Assembly: GCA_026129685.1 (NCBI GenBank)
Contig: JAHCHO010000003.1
Coordinates: forward strand, 361,256 to 425,255
Length of the DNA: 64,000 nucleotides
Direction: 5' to 3'
DNA from: Fimbriimonadaceae bacterium
Lineage (GTDB): Bacteria > Armatimonadota > Fimbriimonadia > Fimbriimonadales > Fimbriimonadaceae
Numbering within the stretch: the stretch's first letter is position 1; every line of letters starts with the position of its first letter. A program made the translations under genes and the position numbers. Positions 8,279 through 17,621 of this stretch are shown one piece after another. The notes below the pieces were generated by a model. It ran no database searches. It saw only the letters and a program-made list of their open reading frames with translations, and had not been told where the DNA came from.

Positions 8279-8498
8279 CCGCGACCTCAACGCTCGTAAC
8301 GAACAGGTCGCCGTGCAGACGACCTGCAATCTCGCTCGGGTCGGCGGTCTGGAAGAACAGCGTCAGCGCCTCCTTCAAGTTCGCGTGCGCCTCTTCAATC
8401 GTCTGCCCTTGGCTGGCGATGTCCAACTCGGGGCACAACGAGACGAACATGTCGTCCTCGCGCTCTATGAGCGCGGTCAGCCTGCGGGTTTCCTTCAT
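8271..8498 (-). CDS. hicB: HicB-type antitoxin
   Basis: A 75-residue HicB protein with the partial RNase-H-like fold of the family: TALIEREDDMFVSLCPELDIASQGQTIEEAHANLKEAL. It lacks an obvious C-terminal DNA-binding extension, so autoregulation may need HicA or be weak. It should neutralise HicA, encoded just downstream. GATAAT lies 6 nt before the ATG, which suggests a leaderless mRNA. The GGAGG immediately before the ATG is too close to act as a normal ribosome-binding site. Confidence 0.8.
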   Translation of the reverse strand: MKETRRLTALIEREDDMFVSLCPELDIASQGQTIEEAHANLKEALTLFFQTADPSEIAGRLHGDLFVTSVEVAVG

Positions 8499-8615
8499 GC
8501 CTCCATTATCCCGCGTATGGCCCGCCCTGTACCCAGACTCTCGACCATCGCACTGGCGAGACGCTGCCCAGTTTGTGACCGTCGAGCTGCGGTCAAACGG
8601 CGCTATGCTCTGCGG

Positions 8616-9245
8616 GTGAACGCGCTGCTCGACGATGCCCTGGTGTCCCTCGCCGCCCGTCGCCCAGGCTTTCACTCCGAAGCCGACTTCCAGTTCGATC
8701 TTGCCTGGCGGCACCGCATTCTCCGGCAGGACATCGAGGCCGCCTCGAAGTGCCCCTGCCCGGCCTTACGCGAACGTAGAAGCTCGACCTGCTCCTCGGC
8801 GACGGCCCCACCCGAACCGCGATCGAGGTCAAGCACTGGAAAGTGCCCCCTGGCAGTGACCCACGGGGGCGAAGACTATCGCCTGAAAGACGCCGTCGCC
8901 CATGACATAAACCGCTACGACTTTGTGAAGGACTTGCAGCGCACCGAGGAACTCCTCGCCATCGGGCACGTTGACCAAGCGTACGCCCTCGCTCTCACCA
9001 ACCAACCCAAATACTGGGAACCTCGGTTCGCGCGGGGGAGGGTGGACGAGGCGTTCCGAATCGAGGAAGGGGAACTCGTGCAGGGCGAACTGGCGTGGGC
9101 CCCGAACACCGGCGGGACCGCGAAGGGCCGCGAAGCTCCGATCGTCCTGAAGCGCGCCTACCGCATGGCTTGGCGGGACTTCTCGCACCTGCCGAACGAG
9201 CGGTTCGGCCGCTTCCGCGCCCTCGTTGTGCGCGCGGAACGGTGA
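8616..9245 (+). pseudogene. Broken nuclease-like hypothetical gene
   Basis: One protein appears split over two frames. The N-terminal part (from GTG 8616) reads NALLDDALVSLAARRPGFHSEADFQFDLAW. A middle part in another frame (about 8780-8845) reads KLDLLLGDGPTRTAIEVKHWKVP. A C-terminal part back in the first frame (from about 8856) reads THGGEDYRLKDAVAHDINRYD and onwards. The D..(x)..AIEVK pattern recalls PD-(D/E)xK nuclease-like proteins, but that is a resemblance only. Two frameshifts of opposite effect are needed, near 8750-8780 and 8845-8858. The start has a TATGCT box exactly 6 nt upstream, so it was a real promoter-start unit. Sequencing error is an alternative. Confidence 0.6.
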
Positions 9246-9288
9246 ACTCGGCCCGCCGATCCTCTTGCGTCCCGTTTTTGCGTCAGGA

Positions 9289-9528
9289 TCAAAGATACCG
9301 GACGATGGCAAAGAGGAACCCGAACAAAACGATCGGCAACACGACGCAACCAATCGAGGTCCGGTTGTACACGCGGTTGTACATCGCCTTCCGTGGGTTC
9401 GTGACCCAGCCCCATCCTCGCGGCGCCTTCAACCCCAGGTTCTGCCGCACGAACCGGGGCAACGACGTCCGGGCCGAGATCCGCCCGCGCAACGATGGCT
9501 TGCGAAACAGCCCCCTTCGTCTTGGCAT
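9289..9528 (-). CDS. Small membrane-tailed conserved protein
   Basis: A 79-residue basic protein that ends in one hydrophobic helix (IGCVVLPIVLFGFLFAIV). The middle segment GWGWVTNPRKAMYNRVYNRT resembles a short conserved motif that I recall from small uncharacterised bacterial proteins (a GWxxxPKKAxYNxVYxxT pattern), so I keep it despite its size. No function can be given. It stands alone between the broken gene and the URO-D-like gene, with no clear promoter box or Shine-Dalgarno. Confidence 0.45.
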   Translation of the reverse strand: MPRRRGLFRKPSLRGRISARTSLPRFVRQNLGLKAPRGWGWVTNPRKAMYNRVYNRTSIGCVVLPIVLFGFLFAIVRYL

Positions 9529-9637
9529 GGGAGGGCGTTCGACGCCCGGCCCCAGGTTCCTCCCGTCGACTCGGATTCGTCTCGGGATTCTTCGCTACGC
9601 TCAGAATGTCAGAGCAATCGGAGTACGGCTGAGCGAC

Positions 9638-10729
9638 CTACCGACCCGCCGTCCGCCAGAACGCCTCCAACGCCCACCGGTACGCGTCGTACGAAACGCT
9701 CGGCGGGATGCTGTGGTCCGAGGCGAACACGTACCGCGCCCCGATCCGCTTCATCGCCTCCAAGTGAGCCCCCACCGAGGACTGAATCGTGGCACCGTCG
9801 TTGGTCTCCAGAACCCGTACGTCGAACCCCCCGACGAAGGCCAACCGGTCCCCGTAGTCTCGAACAAAGGAACCCAGATCGCACCCCGCCTTGACCTCCA
9901 TCGGGTTCAGGCTGTCGAACCCCGCCTCTACGATCAGCGGCAGCGCCTCCGTCACGTTCCCACAAGAGTGGAAGTGGACCCGCAGACCGAGCGAATGGAA
10001 CCACGCGACCAACTCCACATAGTAAGGAAGCAGCGAATCCCGCAGCATCCTCGGCGAGACGAACAACCCGTTCCGGTAAGCGAGGTCTTCATAGATCGTC
10101 ACCGCGTCCGGCATCCCGGCTTTCTCGAACAGCAGGCCGAAGTGGCTCCGAAAGAACTCAAGATGAACCTCGTGATAGTCGCGCACCCAGCCGGGGTCGA
10201 GGGCGTAGCTCTCGTACATGCACACGTCGCCAAGGCTGGGCCGCATCGTCTCCCAGAGGAACACGTGCCCGAAGAAGGTCCACCGTCCGTCCCTTCGGCC
10301 CCGAGCCAACGCCTCCCGATCTTCCGGGAGCTTGAGCCGGAGCGGATCGGTGGACAGCAAGTGCGGTCGATAGTCCGCCTCCCAGACCTCTCGCGAGGTC
10401 ATCCTGAACTCCACGTGTTCCGGCGTGCCACTGCGGTGTTTCCAGTACTTGAGCACCGCGCCCGCCCCGTTTCGCACCGCTTCCCACTCGTCGGTCTCCG
10501 AGACCACCTCGCGGTACCCCCGGATCGGGAAATGGTCGAACCACCCGCCGCAAGCCCTTAGGTCGAATCCGAAATGAACCTCCGGGTCCACCGGCTTTCC
10601 CGCGTCGTCTACCGGGTATCCCTGCGCCACCCACCGCTCGGTCGTCTCCGGCCAGAAGTACTCGTAGAGGCCGAACCGATCGAAGTCGTCGTCGTTGAGG
10701 ATCGCCTCGATGAGTCTGCGTCCTTCCAC
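9638..10729 (-). CDS. Uroporphyrinogen-decarboxylase-like protein
   Basis: A 363-residue URO-D superfamily protein. Recognisable elements are a central YEDLAYRNGLFVSPRMLRD segment, VHFHSCGNV with a metal-ligand-type His and Cys, and the C-terminal GGFDVRVLETN and FASDHSIPPSV motifs seen in the URO-D/MtaA/CmuA group. Members that lack true heme-synthesis context often act as corrinoid-dependent methyltransferases or in uncharacterised sugar-related loci. Here it is divergent from an alpha-L-fucosidase, so a carbohydrate link is possible but unproven. The GTG start at 10729 has TAGACT exactly 6 nt upstream and is predicted leaderless. Confidence 0.8.
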   Translation of the reverse strand: MEGRRLIEAILNDDDFDRFGLYEYFWPETTERWVAQGYPVDDAGKPVDPEVHFGFDLRACGGWFDHFPIRGYREVVSETDEWEAVRNGAGAVLKYWKHRSGTPEHVEFRMTSREVWEADYRPHLLSTDPLRLKLPEDREALARGRRDGRWTFFGHVFLWETMRPSLGDVCMYESYALDPGWVRDYHEVHLEFFRSHFGLLFEKAGMPDAVTIYEDLAYRNGLFVSPRMLRDSLLPYYVELVAWFHSLGLRVHFHSCGNVTEALPLIVEAGFDSLNPMEVKAGCDLGSFVRDYGDRLAFVGGFDVRVLETNDGATIQSSVGAHLEAMKRIGARYVFASDHSIPPSVSYDAYRWALEAFWRTAGR

Positions 10730-10735
10730 CGCCCG

Positions 10736-10784
10736 AGTCTAGCCCGCCATCCTCCTGCCGAGCGGGCCAAGACCGGGCTACACT
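10736..10784. promoter_or_regulatory. Divergent leaderless promoter pair
   Basis: The 61-bp spacer between the URO-D-like and fucosidase genes holds two back-to-back -10 boxes. TAGACT on the minus strand (10741-10736) ends 6 nt before the GTG at 10729. TACACT on the plus strand (10779-10784) ends 6 nt before the ATG at 10791. Both put the predicted +1 on the first base of the start codon. No clear -35 is seen. Confidence 0.6.
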
Positions 10785-10790
10785 CGGCTC

Positions 10791-13025
10791 ATGTCGGCTC
10801 TCCTGGCGGCAGTTCTAATGGCGACCAACTTTGATCCCGCGCACACGATCTGGTTCTCCGACGAGGCGAGGCATTTCACCCAAAGCTGCCCGATGGGCAA
10901 CGGCCGGCTCGGGGCGATGGTGTTCGGCGGCGTCGTGAAGGAACGGATCGTCCTGAACGAGTCCACCATGTGGTCCGGCTCGCCCCAAGACGCCGACCGC
11001 CCGGAGGCTTACAGGGTCCTGCCCGAGATCCGCCGCCTCCTTCTCGAGGGCAAGAACTCCGAGGCTCAGGCCCTCCTCCAAAACGAGTTCGTCTGCCGGG
11101 GCGCCGGCTCCGGTTTCGGCAGCGGAAAGGACGTGCCCTACGGCTGCTACCAGGTTCTTGCCGACCTTGAGCTTGCGTTCGCCGAAGGAGAAGCGACCGG
11201 CTACCGCCGTTCGCTGGACCTCGACCGCGCGGTCACCACCGTCGCCTACGAGCAGAACGGCGTCCGGTTCGTCCGCGAAACGTTCGTCTCCGCCCCGGCC
11301 CAGGTCGTCGCGATCCGGCTCAGGGCCGACCGCAGGGGCCGGCTGACTTTCGCCGTCCGGCTGACCCGCCCGGAGCGCGGCGCCACCCACATCGACGACG
11401 GTGACCTAGTTCTGTCCGGGGCGCTCGCGAGCGGCGTTCCCGGTCGCGACGGCGTCCGCTACGAGGGACGGCTACGAGTTCGCGCCAAGGGCGGCTTCGT
11501 GCGCACCGAACCGGACGCGATTCGCGTCGAGGGAGCGGACGAAGCCGTCCTCCTGTTCTCCGCCGGAACCTCGATGGTGGACGACCGGTTTGCCGCGCGC
11601 GCCAAAGCGCGCGTCGAGGGGGCGGCCACGAGGTCTTTCGGCGCGCTCGAGGCCGAGCACGTCCGAGACCACCGCTCCTTCTACCGGCGCAGCAAGCTGA
11701 CCCTCCCCCAGGGACCCTCCGCCTACAAGCCCACCCCGGAGAGGCTCGTGGCGGTGGCCAAGGGCGAGGAGGACCCCTCCCTAGCCGCTCTTCTGTACCA
11801 CTTCGGCCGGTACCTCCTCATCGGGAGTTCCCGTCCGGACAGCCCCCTGCCCGCGAACCTCCAAGGCCTCTGGGCGGAAGAACTCCAGACCCCCTGGAAC
11901 GGCGACTTCCACCTGGACATCAACCTCCAGATGAACTACTGGCCCGCCGAGACGACGAACCTGGCGGACTGCGCCCGGCCGATGCTGGAGTATGTGGGAC
12001 GACTCGTCGAGAACGGCCGAAAGACCGCCCGCGCCTACTACGGAGCCAAGGGCTGGGTCGCCCACGTGATCAGCAATCCTTGGCTCTTCACCTCCCCCGG
12101 CGAGGGAGCGGACTGGGGATCGACATGCAGCGGCGCGGGCTGGCTCTGCCAACACCTCTGGGAGCACTACGCCTTCGGCGCAGACAAGAGGTACCTGGCG
12201 AGCGTCTACCCCGTCCTTATGGGCGCCGCCGAGTTCTTCCTCGACATGCTGATCGAAGAACCCAAGCACGGCTGGCTGGTCACCGCCCCCTCCAACTCAC
12301 CCGAAAACGCCTTCCGACTGGACGGACGCAACGTGAACACCGCAATGGGGCCGACGATGGACATGCAGATCGTCCGAGAGTTGTTCGCCAACACCTCCGC
12401 CGCCGCCAAGGTCCTCGGCCTCGACGCGGACCTTCAGGAGCGCTTGGCGAAGGCAACGCCACGGCTCGCCCCGCACCAGATCGGTCCCGACGGCCGACTC
12501 CAAGAGTGGCTCGAACCTTACGAGGAGGTCGAACCCCAGCACCGACACGTGTCCCACCTTTACGGCCTCTTCCCCGGGGATCAGATCACGCCCTCCGAGA
12601 CTCCGGACCTGGCCGCAGCCGCCCGGCGCTCGCTCGACCGTCGGGGCGATTCCGGCACCGGGTGGTCGCTCGCGTGGAAGGTGGCCTTTTGGGCGCGTCT
12701 CGGCGACGGCGACCGCGCGCACCGAATCCTGATGCGCTACCTCAAACCCGTCGGCAACGTCGGGGTCGAGATGGTGGGGGGAGGGGGGACTTACCCGAAC
12801 CTGTTCTGCGCCCATCCGCCGTTCCAGATCGACGGCAACTTCGGGGTGGCGGCCGGCGTCGCGGAGATGCTGCTCCAAAGCCACGGGGGCGAACTGCGAT
12901 TCCTGCCCGCCCTGCCCAAGCCATGGGCGAAGGCAGGCTCCATCACCGGGCTGCGAGCCCGGGGCAACCGGACCGTCAGCCTGACCTGGCGCGATGGAAG
13001 GCTCGTCCGCAAACAGATCCGGTGA
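10791..13025 (+). CDS. GH95-family alpha-L-fucosidase
   Basis: A 744-residue enzyme of glycoside hydrolase family 95, which removes alpha-1,2-linked L-fucose (some members act on L-galactose) with inversion. Family signatures include the N-terminal [20 protein letters not shown] with [10 protein letters not shown], then [32 protein letters not shown]. The catalytic (alpha/alpha)6 region follows with [26 protein letters not shown] and [16 protein letters not shown]. The length is typical. The N-terminus has only a short hydrophobic stretch ([12 protein letters not shown]), so export is uncertain. The ATG is at the predicted transcription start (TACACT 6 nt upstream). The mature enzyme probably degrades host or plant fucosylated glycans. 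Confidence 0.92.
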   Translation: MSALLAAVLMATNFDPAHTIWFSDEARHFTQSCPMGNGRLGAMVFGGVVKERIVLNESTMWSGSPQDADRPEAYRVLPEIRRLLLEGKNSEAQALLQNEFVCRGAGSGFGSGKDVPYGCYQVLADLELAFAEGEATGYRRSLDLDRAVTTVAYEQNGVRFVRETFVSAPAQVVAIRLRADRRGRLTFAVRLTRPERGATHIDDGDLVLSGALASGVPGRDGVRYEGRLRVRAKGGFVRTEPDAIRVEGADEAVLLFSAGTSMVDDRFAARAKARVEGAATRSFGALEAEHVRDHRSFYRRSKLTLPQGPSAYKPTPERLVAVAKGEEDPSLAALLYHFGRYLLIGSSRPDSPLPANLQGLWAEELQTPWNGDFHLDINLQMNYWPAETTNLADCARPMLEYVGRLVENGRKTARAYYGAKGWVAHVISNPWLFTSPGEGADWGSTCSGAGWLCQHLWEHYAFGADKRYLASVYPVLMGAAEFFLDMLIEEPKHGWLVTAPSNSPENAFRLDGRNVNTAMGPTMDMQIVRELFANTSAAAKVLGLDADLQERLAKATPRLAPHQIGPDGRLQEWLEPYEEVEPQHRHVSHLYGLFPGDQITPSETPDLAAAARRSLDRRGDSGTGWSLAWKVAFWARLGDGDRAHRILMRYLKPVGNVGVEMVGGGGTYPNLFCAHPPFQIDGNFGVAAGVAEMLLQSHGGELRFLPALPKPWAKAGSITGLRARGNRTVSLTWRDGRLVRKQIR

Positions 13026-13037
13026 CGCCCGTCCCGC

Positions 13038-13697
13038 CTACCGGGCGCGGCGGCGGCGAAGCACGAGCGCACTGACTCCCGCACCCAGCGCGAGCATCGA
13101 GGCCGGTTCGGGCACCGCGCGGATGTTGTCCAGACCGCCTTGGGCCGCGATCGCCGTGCCCTCCGCGTCGGGCGCACCGGAGTCGTGACGAAACATCAGT
13201 CGGCTCACGCTCGCCATCGTCGCCGTGTACGACGTCGAGCCCAACACTCGGGTGATATCGGACTCCAGTAAAGAGAAGGTGTGCTGGGTCCATCCAGACC
13301 CCGGCGCCAAAACGAGCGGGCTGTTCGACGTCCAACGCGTTGCGCCCGAAAGGATGACCGCCCGCATCTCGAGCGTCTCCGTCGCGGACAGGTTCTGAAT
13401 CCAGACCTCGACGCCCGTCACCTGGGCGGCCGTGTAGTCGCCGCTCCAGTTGAAGTTGTAGGTCGCGAGCTTTCCTCCGGCCCCACTTCCGCCGTCCGAG
13501 GTGATCTGAAGATATCGATCCCCCGCTCCCAAGGGCCCCCCATCGGCGATGTTCGTCGGGGCCGCGCCACCGCTCCATCCCATCACCGTTCCATCTTGAA
13601 ACGTGTCGAGTTTTCCCAGGGAGATCTGAGCGTTCGCTGCCGAGGCGGCAAGGATGAGCGTTGGGCCGATCCAAGCGCGTGCACAAAGCATGACCAT
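13038..13697 (-). CDS. PEP-CTERM anchored exported protein
   Basis: A 219-residue protein with a signal peptide (IGPTLILAASAANA), a beta-rich domain of carbohydrate-binding type by eye (GRx..TWxxH-like SGWTQHTFSLLES) and a textbook PEP-CTERM tail: VPEPAS, a hydrophobic helix and RRRRAR. Such tails are cleaved and sorted by exosortase, a system linked to extracellular polymer production in Gram-negative bacteria. No exosortase lies in the window. The ATG at 13697 (or 13691) is preceded by TAAAGT at 7 nt, consistent with a leaderless start. Confidence 0.82.
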   Translation of the reverse strand: MVMLCARAWIGPTLILAASAANAQISLGKLDTFQDGTVMGWSGGAAPTNIADGGPLGAGDRYLQITSDGGSGAGGKLATYNFNWSGDYTAAQVTGVEVWIQNLSATETLEMRAVILSGATRWTSNSPLVLAPGSGWTQHTFSLLESDITRVLGSTSYTATMASVSRLMFRHDSGAPDAEGTAIAAQGGLDNIRAVPEPASMLALGAGVSALVLRRRRAR

Positions 13698-13829
13698 ACG
13701 CAACACTTTACACGACGAACCTCCCCGTCGCAAGGCGGTCGGCATCCGGCGGAAGGTCCCGACCCCCTTGCCGAATCGCGTCGTCCGCGCTACACTGCAC
13801 CCCAATCCCAGAAGGAACACACGGCCCCC

Positions 13830-14507
13830 ATGACTCGTCACGCCCTTTCGATTCTTCTCATAGCTTCTCTTGCCGTCGCGGTACCCGCCCAGCTCAAGCC
13901 AGCCCCGAAGGTGGGCGACAAGGCGCCGTACAAGATCAAGTACACGATGGACATCCAAGGGATGGACGTCACGGTCTCTCTCGCGACCACCGTCGAGGTG
14001 ACCAAGGTCGACGAGAACGAGGTCGCGCGCGCCGCCACGAGCAAGGACCTGAAAGTCGTCCTCGGCGGCCAGGACCTCGAGCCGACCCCGGAAATCGCGC
14101 CCATGAAGGTCGTGATCGGCAAGGACGGCGCCATCAAGACCTTCTCCGGTGGGATGGAGGGTGTGGACGCCCTTCGAATGTTCCTCACCACGCACTTCTT
14201 CGCGCCGACCGCAGAACTGAAAGAGGGCGCATCGACCAAGAGCACGTTCGACAAGAAGGGCGACTTTCCGAAGTCCACCGTCGAAGTCGCCTTCGTTGGC
14301 GCCGAGGACCTGAACGGCGAGAAGGCGCTCAAGTTCACCCAGAAGTTCAAGGAAGACGGCGAGCTCGGATTCTCTTGCGACACCACCGTCTGGGCGCTCG
14401 AAGACGGCACCGTCCTCAAGATCGAAGGCGCCTTCAAGAACCTTCCGATCCCTGCCGCCGGCTCGGAGGCGAGCGGCAAGATCACGATGGAGCGGCAGAA
14501 GGCGTAA
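13830..14507 (+). CDS. Exported protein, DUF6263-like
   Basis: A 225-residue protein with a signal peptide (LSILLIASLAVAVPAQ) and a beta-rich body: KYTMDIQGMDVTVSL, then KVVIGKDGAIKTFSGG, then KTTF/FPK and ALKFTQKFKEDGEL. The layout resembles bacterial DUF6263-like exported proteins and that of the protein at 56322-57044. A paralogous relation is likely but would need alignment. A TACACT box near 13793 and a GAAGGA near 13811 precede the ATG, so unlike many genes here it seems to have a short leader. Function is unknown. Confidence 0.72.
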   Translation: MTRHALSILLIASLAVAVPAQLKPAPKVGDKAPYKIKYTMDIQGMDVTVSLATTVEVTKVDENEVARAATSKDLKVVLGGQDLEPTPEIAPMKVVIGKDGAIKTFSGGMEGVDALRMFLTTHFFAPTAELKEGASTKSTFDKKGDFPKSTVEVAFVGAEDLNGEKALKFTQKFKEDGELGFSCDTTVWALEDGTVLKIEGAFKNLPIPAAGSEASGKITMERQKA

Positions 14508-14676
14508 CTTCGCCGTACCCGCACCGTGACCGGGAGGTCCAACTCAGTGGTGAGCGACCGCTCCGGTGCCGTCCCATGCGGGCATCGGGAGAAGGACCGG
14601 GTGCTATACTGTCCCGGAACCTAGCCTAGGTTGGGGCGCGGTCGCGTCCCGTCAAAGGTGCAATGAGGTGCGAAGT

Positions 14677-15951
14677 TTGAAGAACTGGGTGTACGTTTTC
14701 CTTGGAGCCCTCCTGCTGGTCGGGTGTGGCGGCGGCGGTGGTGACAATGGCGGTGGAGGCGGCGGCGGCGGTGGTGGTGGCGGCGGCGGAACCGGCGACT
14801 CCACGATCGCGGCGGCGGTGCCGAGCGGTCCGGGAACGATCACCGTGGCCTATCTGACGGGTCAGGGGCGAGCCGCGGGCGACACCATCGCCAAGATTCG
14901 CCGGGTGTTCTTCACCGATACGATCGGGACGGCCGAAACCCAACTGAACCCGAACCGCGTGCTGAATCTGTCCGGCTACACGTTCCAGACCATCGACGTG
15001 ACGGTTCCCCTGTCCTCGTCGCTGAACTCCCGAACGTTCAACGAGTTCCCCCTCGACGTCTCGAAACTTCAGCTCGAAGGGTCCTCCACCGAGTACCCGG
15101 CGGCGGGCGTGGCGTTGACGGGCGAATCGAACCGCTTCCCGCTCGATGCCCGCGTGATGCTGGGTCGCAACACGATCGTGCAGGTCTACCTGGACGACGG
15201 CATGCTGTCGGTGAGCGGGACGGGCACCGTCGTGTTCGACAAGACCCTCTTCGAGGAGCGAAACCTGGATGCCGGTACCGGGAACATCCAGTCTTTCTTC
15301 TCGGACAACGTCTGCTTCGACATCTCGGGCCTCGCCACGCGACCTCGCTTGGCGAACGGGGCTTTGGCGACGCGGGTGTTCTTCAGCGGCGACACGATTG
15401 GCCTGGGAGCGGGAACCGGCGGATCTTTCCAGATTCTTACGCCGGACGCCGACGAGCCGATCGAGGGCAACTACGCGATGCCCCAGACGATTCCCGGCTC
15501 GACGATCCCCTTTGGTACGTACTCGCTGGTCCAGCCGGATCCGCGAGACCTGAGCGGAACCGCTAAGATCACCGCCCTCCAGGGCGTCTGGTACGACTAC
15601 GCGCGCGTCTTCTCGGGAGTCGGCACGTTCGAGTTCGTCACGTTCCCCTCGAACCAGGACGACAACGAGCAGGATGTTGCGATGTTCGTGCGCAACGCCT
15701 CCGGTCAGATCACCAACTTCTACTACGGGTACGTGAACTACGCCACCGCGCGGTTCTCCGTGTTCCCGCTGGTGAACGTGGTCGACGGCGACGTGACGGG
15801 CGAACTCACCGGAACGGTCTCCGGCTTGCTCGGCTCGGGCGACGTGTCCGTTCCCGCCAACGTCCGCAGTGGGCGCTATGCCTTCAACGCGGGCCAAGCC
15901 CTTCCGGCAGGATTCAGTCAGTCCGGTCGCTTCGTGGTGTACCGCCGCTAG
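14677..15951 (+). CDS. Lipoprotein with poly-Gly linker
   Basis: A 424-residue protein with a lipoprotein signal (FLGALLLVGC, Cys17) followed by an almost pure glycine tract of about 20 residues (codons at 14728-14790) and a long beta-rich domain of unknown family. The TTG at 14677 is supported by GAGGTG about 8 nt upstream and by the perfect lipobox; no in-frame ATG fits. A TATACT box sits at 14605-14610. The Gly tract should act as a flexible tether between the lipid anchor and the exported domain. Its GGC/GGT repeat could change length by slippage. The gene ends 2 nt before dop, so it may share transcripts with the Pup operon, although no functional link is known. Confidence 0.7.
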   Translation: MKNWVYVFLGALLLVGCGGGGGDNGGGGGGGGGGGGGGTGDSTIAAAVPSGPGTITVAYLTGQGRAAGDTIAKIRRVFFTDTIGTAETQLNPNRVLNLSGYTFQTIDVTVPLSSSLNSRTFNEFPLDVSKLQLEGSSTEYPAAGVALTGESNRFPLDARVMLGRNTIVQVYLDDGMLSVSGTGTVVFDKTLFEERNLDAGTGNIQSFFSDNVCFDISGLATRPRLANGALATRVFFSGDTIGLGAGTGGSFQILTPDADEPIEGNYAMPQTIPGSTIPFGTYSLVQPDPRDLSGTAKITALQGVWYDYARVFSGVGTFEFVTFPSNQDDNEQDVAMFVRNASGQITNFYYGYVNYATARFSVFPLVNVVDGDVTGELTGTVSGLLGSGDVSVPANVRSGRYAFNAGQALPAGFSQSGRFVVYRR

Positions 15952-15953
15952 CG

Positions 15954-17435
15954 ATGCGGGCGATCCTCTCCGGGATCGAAACCGAATATGGTCTCTATGT
16001 GGAAGGTCGCGGCGCGGCCGACCAGATAGACGACGCCAGAGAACTCGTCCGGGCTTGCCCGGGCGAGTTTTTTGTGGGCTGGGACTACCGCCACGAATCA
16101 CCCCGGCGCGACCTGCGCGGGTTCGTCCTGGAGCGGCTCGCCGTCGACCCCGTCGACGCGGCCTTCGACGTCGGACGGCGACCGACCCCCGACCAGGACC
16201 TCCGCGCTGATCGCGTCCTCCCGAACGGCGCAAGGTTCTACAACGACCACGGTCATCCGGAGTACTCGACCCCGGAGTGCCTGTCCTCGCGCGAACTGGC
16301 CTTGGCCGACAAGGTCGGCGAACGCGTCGTCCTCGAGGCGGCGCGCCGCTTTGCCGCCGCCGAAGACCGCGTCGTCCGGGTCTACAAGAACAACACGGAT
16401 CGGCACGGCGCGTCCTATGGCACCCACGAGAACTTCCTCGTCCCCCGAGACCTCGGTTTCCAGCGCCTCTTCGACGCCCTGCTCCCCATGTTGCTCGTCC
16501 GTCCCGTTCTCTGCGGGGCGGGCAAGGTCGGCGCGGAGTCCGGGGCCGCGTGCGCGTACCAGCTCAGCCAACGCGCGGACTTCTTCGTCGAGACCGTCAA
16601 CGCCGAAACGCTTTTCCGCCGACCGATTTTCAACACCCGGGACGAACCCCATGCCCGCCCGGAAGACTGGATTCGGTTGCACGTGATCTGTGGCGACGCG
16701 AACCTCGTCCCCTCCGCGACCCATCGCAAGATCGACCTCGTCCGTATTGCTCTCGCCCTCGCCGAGATCGGCGAAGCCCCCGTCTGGAAGCCCCGAGACC
16801 CTGTCCTAGCGGCGAAGGCGATCAGCCGCGACGAGACGCACCGCTTCGCCTTCGACCTCGAAGGTGGATCTTGGACCAACGCCCACGAGGTCTTCGAGTC
16901 GTACTTCGCGGCGGCCGAGCGGTTCCTCGACCTTGAGAACGGCCCAGGTCCCGAACTCGGGCGCACCATCGCGGAGAGCCGGCGGCTGCTCGATGTCCTT
17001 TCTTCCGACTTCGACGCCTTCGCCTACTCCGTAGACTGGGCCGCCAAACTCCGCATGGTTCGCGAGTACCTCGATGCGGAGGGGACCGGCTGGAACGACC
17101 CCGCCCTCGGCGCCTTCGATCTGGAGTACCACAACTTGGACCCTGACGAAGGACTCGGGCGGGCCCTCCAGCAGATGGGCCGTCTCGAACCGGACCCCCC
17201 CGAAGACCTCCTCGATTCGCGGCGCGCCGACCACCCCGAACCCACCCGAGCGCGCGCCCGTGGCCTCGCCGTCCGCAACTTCGGTCCTTCCCTCCGCGCC
17301 GCGTGCTGGCGAACCCTCGTCTTTGAAACCGCCGACGAACTCCTGGAAGTGGAATTGCCTCCGACCCGTCCATATCCGCCGGACCTTGCCGCGATTTGCG
17401 ACGTAGAATCGTTCGTAGGAGCCCTTACCCAATGA
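15954..17435 (+). CDS. dop: Dop: Pup deamidase/depupylase
   Basis: A 493-residue member of the PafA/Dop (carboxylate-amine ligase-like) family. The N-terminal ATP/Mg site SGIETEYG is present, as are NGARFYNDHGHPEYSTPEC, YKNNTDRHGASYGTHENF, LSQRADFF, NTRDEPHA and RLHVICGDAN. I assign it to Dop rather than PafA because the segment WDYRHESPRRDLRGFVLE and a longer loop before LPNGARFY match Dop, and because the C-terminal FGPSLRAACWRTLVFE is Dop-like. Dop converts the C-terminal Gln of Pup to Glu and removes Pup from substrates. The downstream modifier does end in Gln, which fits. The stop overlaps the modifier start as ATGA. The gene order dop-pup-prcB matches actinobacterial loci. Confidence 0.88.
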   Translation: MRAILSGIETEYGLYVEGRGAADQIDDARELVRACPGEFFVGWDYRHESPRRDLRGFVLERLAVDPVDAAFDVGRRPTPDQDLRADRVLPNGARFYNDHGHPEYSTPECLSSRELALADKVGERVVLEAARRFAAAEDRVVRVYKNNTDRHGASYGTHENFLVPRDLGFQRLFDALLPMLLVRPVLCGAGKVGAESGAACAYQLSQRADFFVETVNAETLFRRPIFNTRDEPHARPEDWIRLHVICGDANLVPSATHRKIDLVRIALALAEIGEAPVWKPRDPVLAAKAISRDETHRFAFDLEGGSWTNAHEVFESYFAAAERFLDLENGPGPELGRTIAESRRLLDVLSSDFDAFAYSVDWAAKLRMVREYLDAEGTGWNDPALGAFDLEYHNLDPDEGLGRALQQMGRLEPDPPEDLLDSRRADHPEPTRARARGLAVRNFGPSLRAACWRTLVFETADELLEVELPPTRPYPPDLAAICDVESFVGALTQ

Positions 17436-17620
17436 CGATCCGCGCCGAAGAACGCCTGACCCGACCGCTCGCCCCCGAGGGCGACCGAAAGTCCCCGGAC
17501 CAGCCCGGTCCCGCCCGCCCCGACGTGCAGAAGCCAGACGGTGGCAACGAGCTCCTTCGTCGCATGAAGAAGATCGACCCCGACCAGGCGAAGCGGTACC
17601 GGCAGCGGTCTGGCCAGTAG
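17432..17620 (+). CDS. pup: Pup-like modifier, UBact type
   Basis: A 62-residue, highly charged and probably disordered protein that ends in RMKKIDPDQAKRYRQRSGQ. Position (between dop and prcB), size and a C-terminal Gly-Gln identify it as a prokaryotic ubiquitin-like protein. The DPDQAxRYRQR(S/T)G(Q/E) tail is that of the UBact variant reported from several non-actinobacterial phyla, not the GGQ/GGE tail of mycobacterial Pup. The terminal Gln needs deamidation before ligation to substrate lysines, the expected job of the upstream Dop. The ATG at 17432 overlaps the dop stop by 4 nt; a TTG at 17396 is much less likely. A single nucleotide separates its stop from prcB. Confidence 0.88.
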   Translation: MTIRAEERLTRPLAPEGDRKSPDQPGPARPDVQKPDGGNELLRRMKKIDPDQAKRYRQRSGQ

Positions 17621-17621
17621 C

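Noticed and set aside
8499-8504. GGAGG as ribosome-binding site of hicB
   Set aside because: It leaves only one base before the ATG, too close. The GATAAT box 6 nt upstream explains the spacing better.
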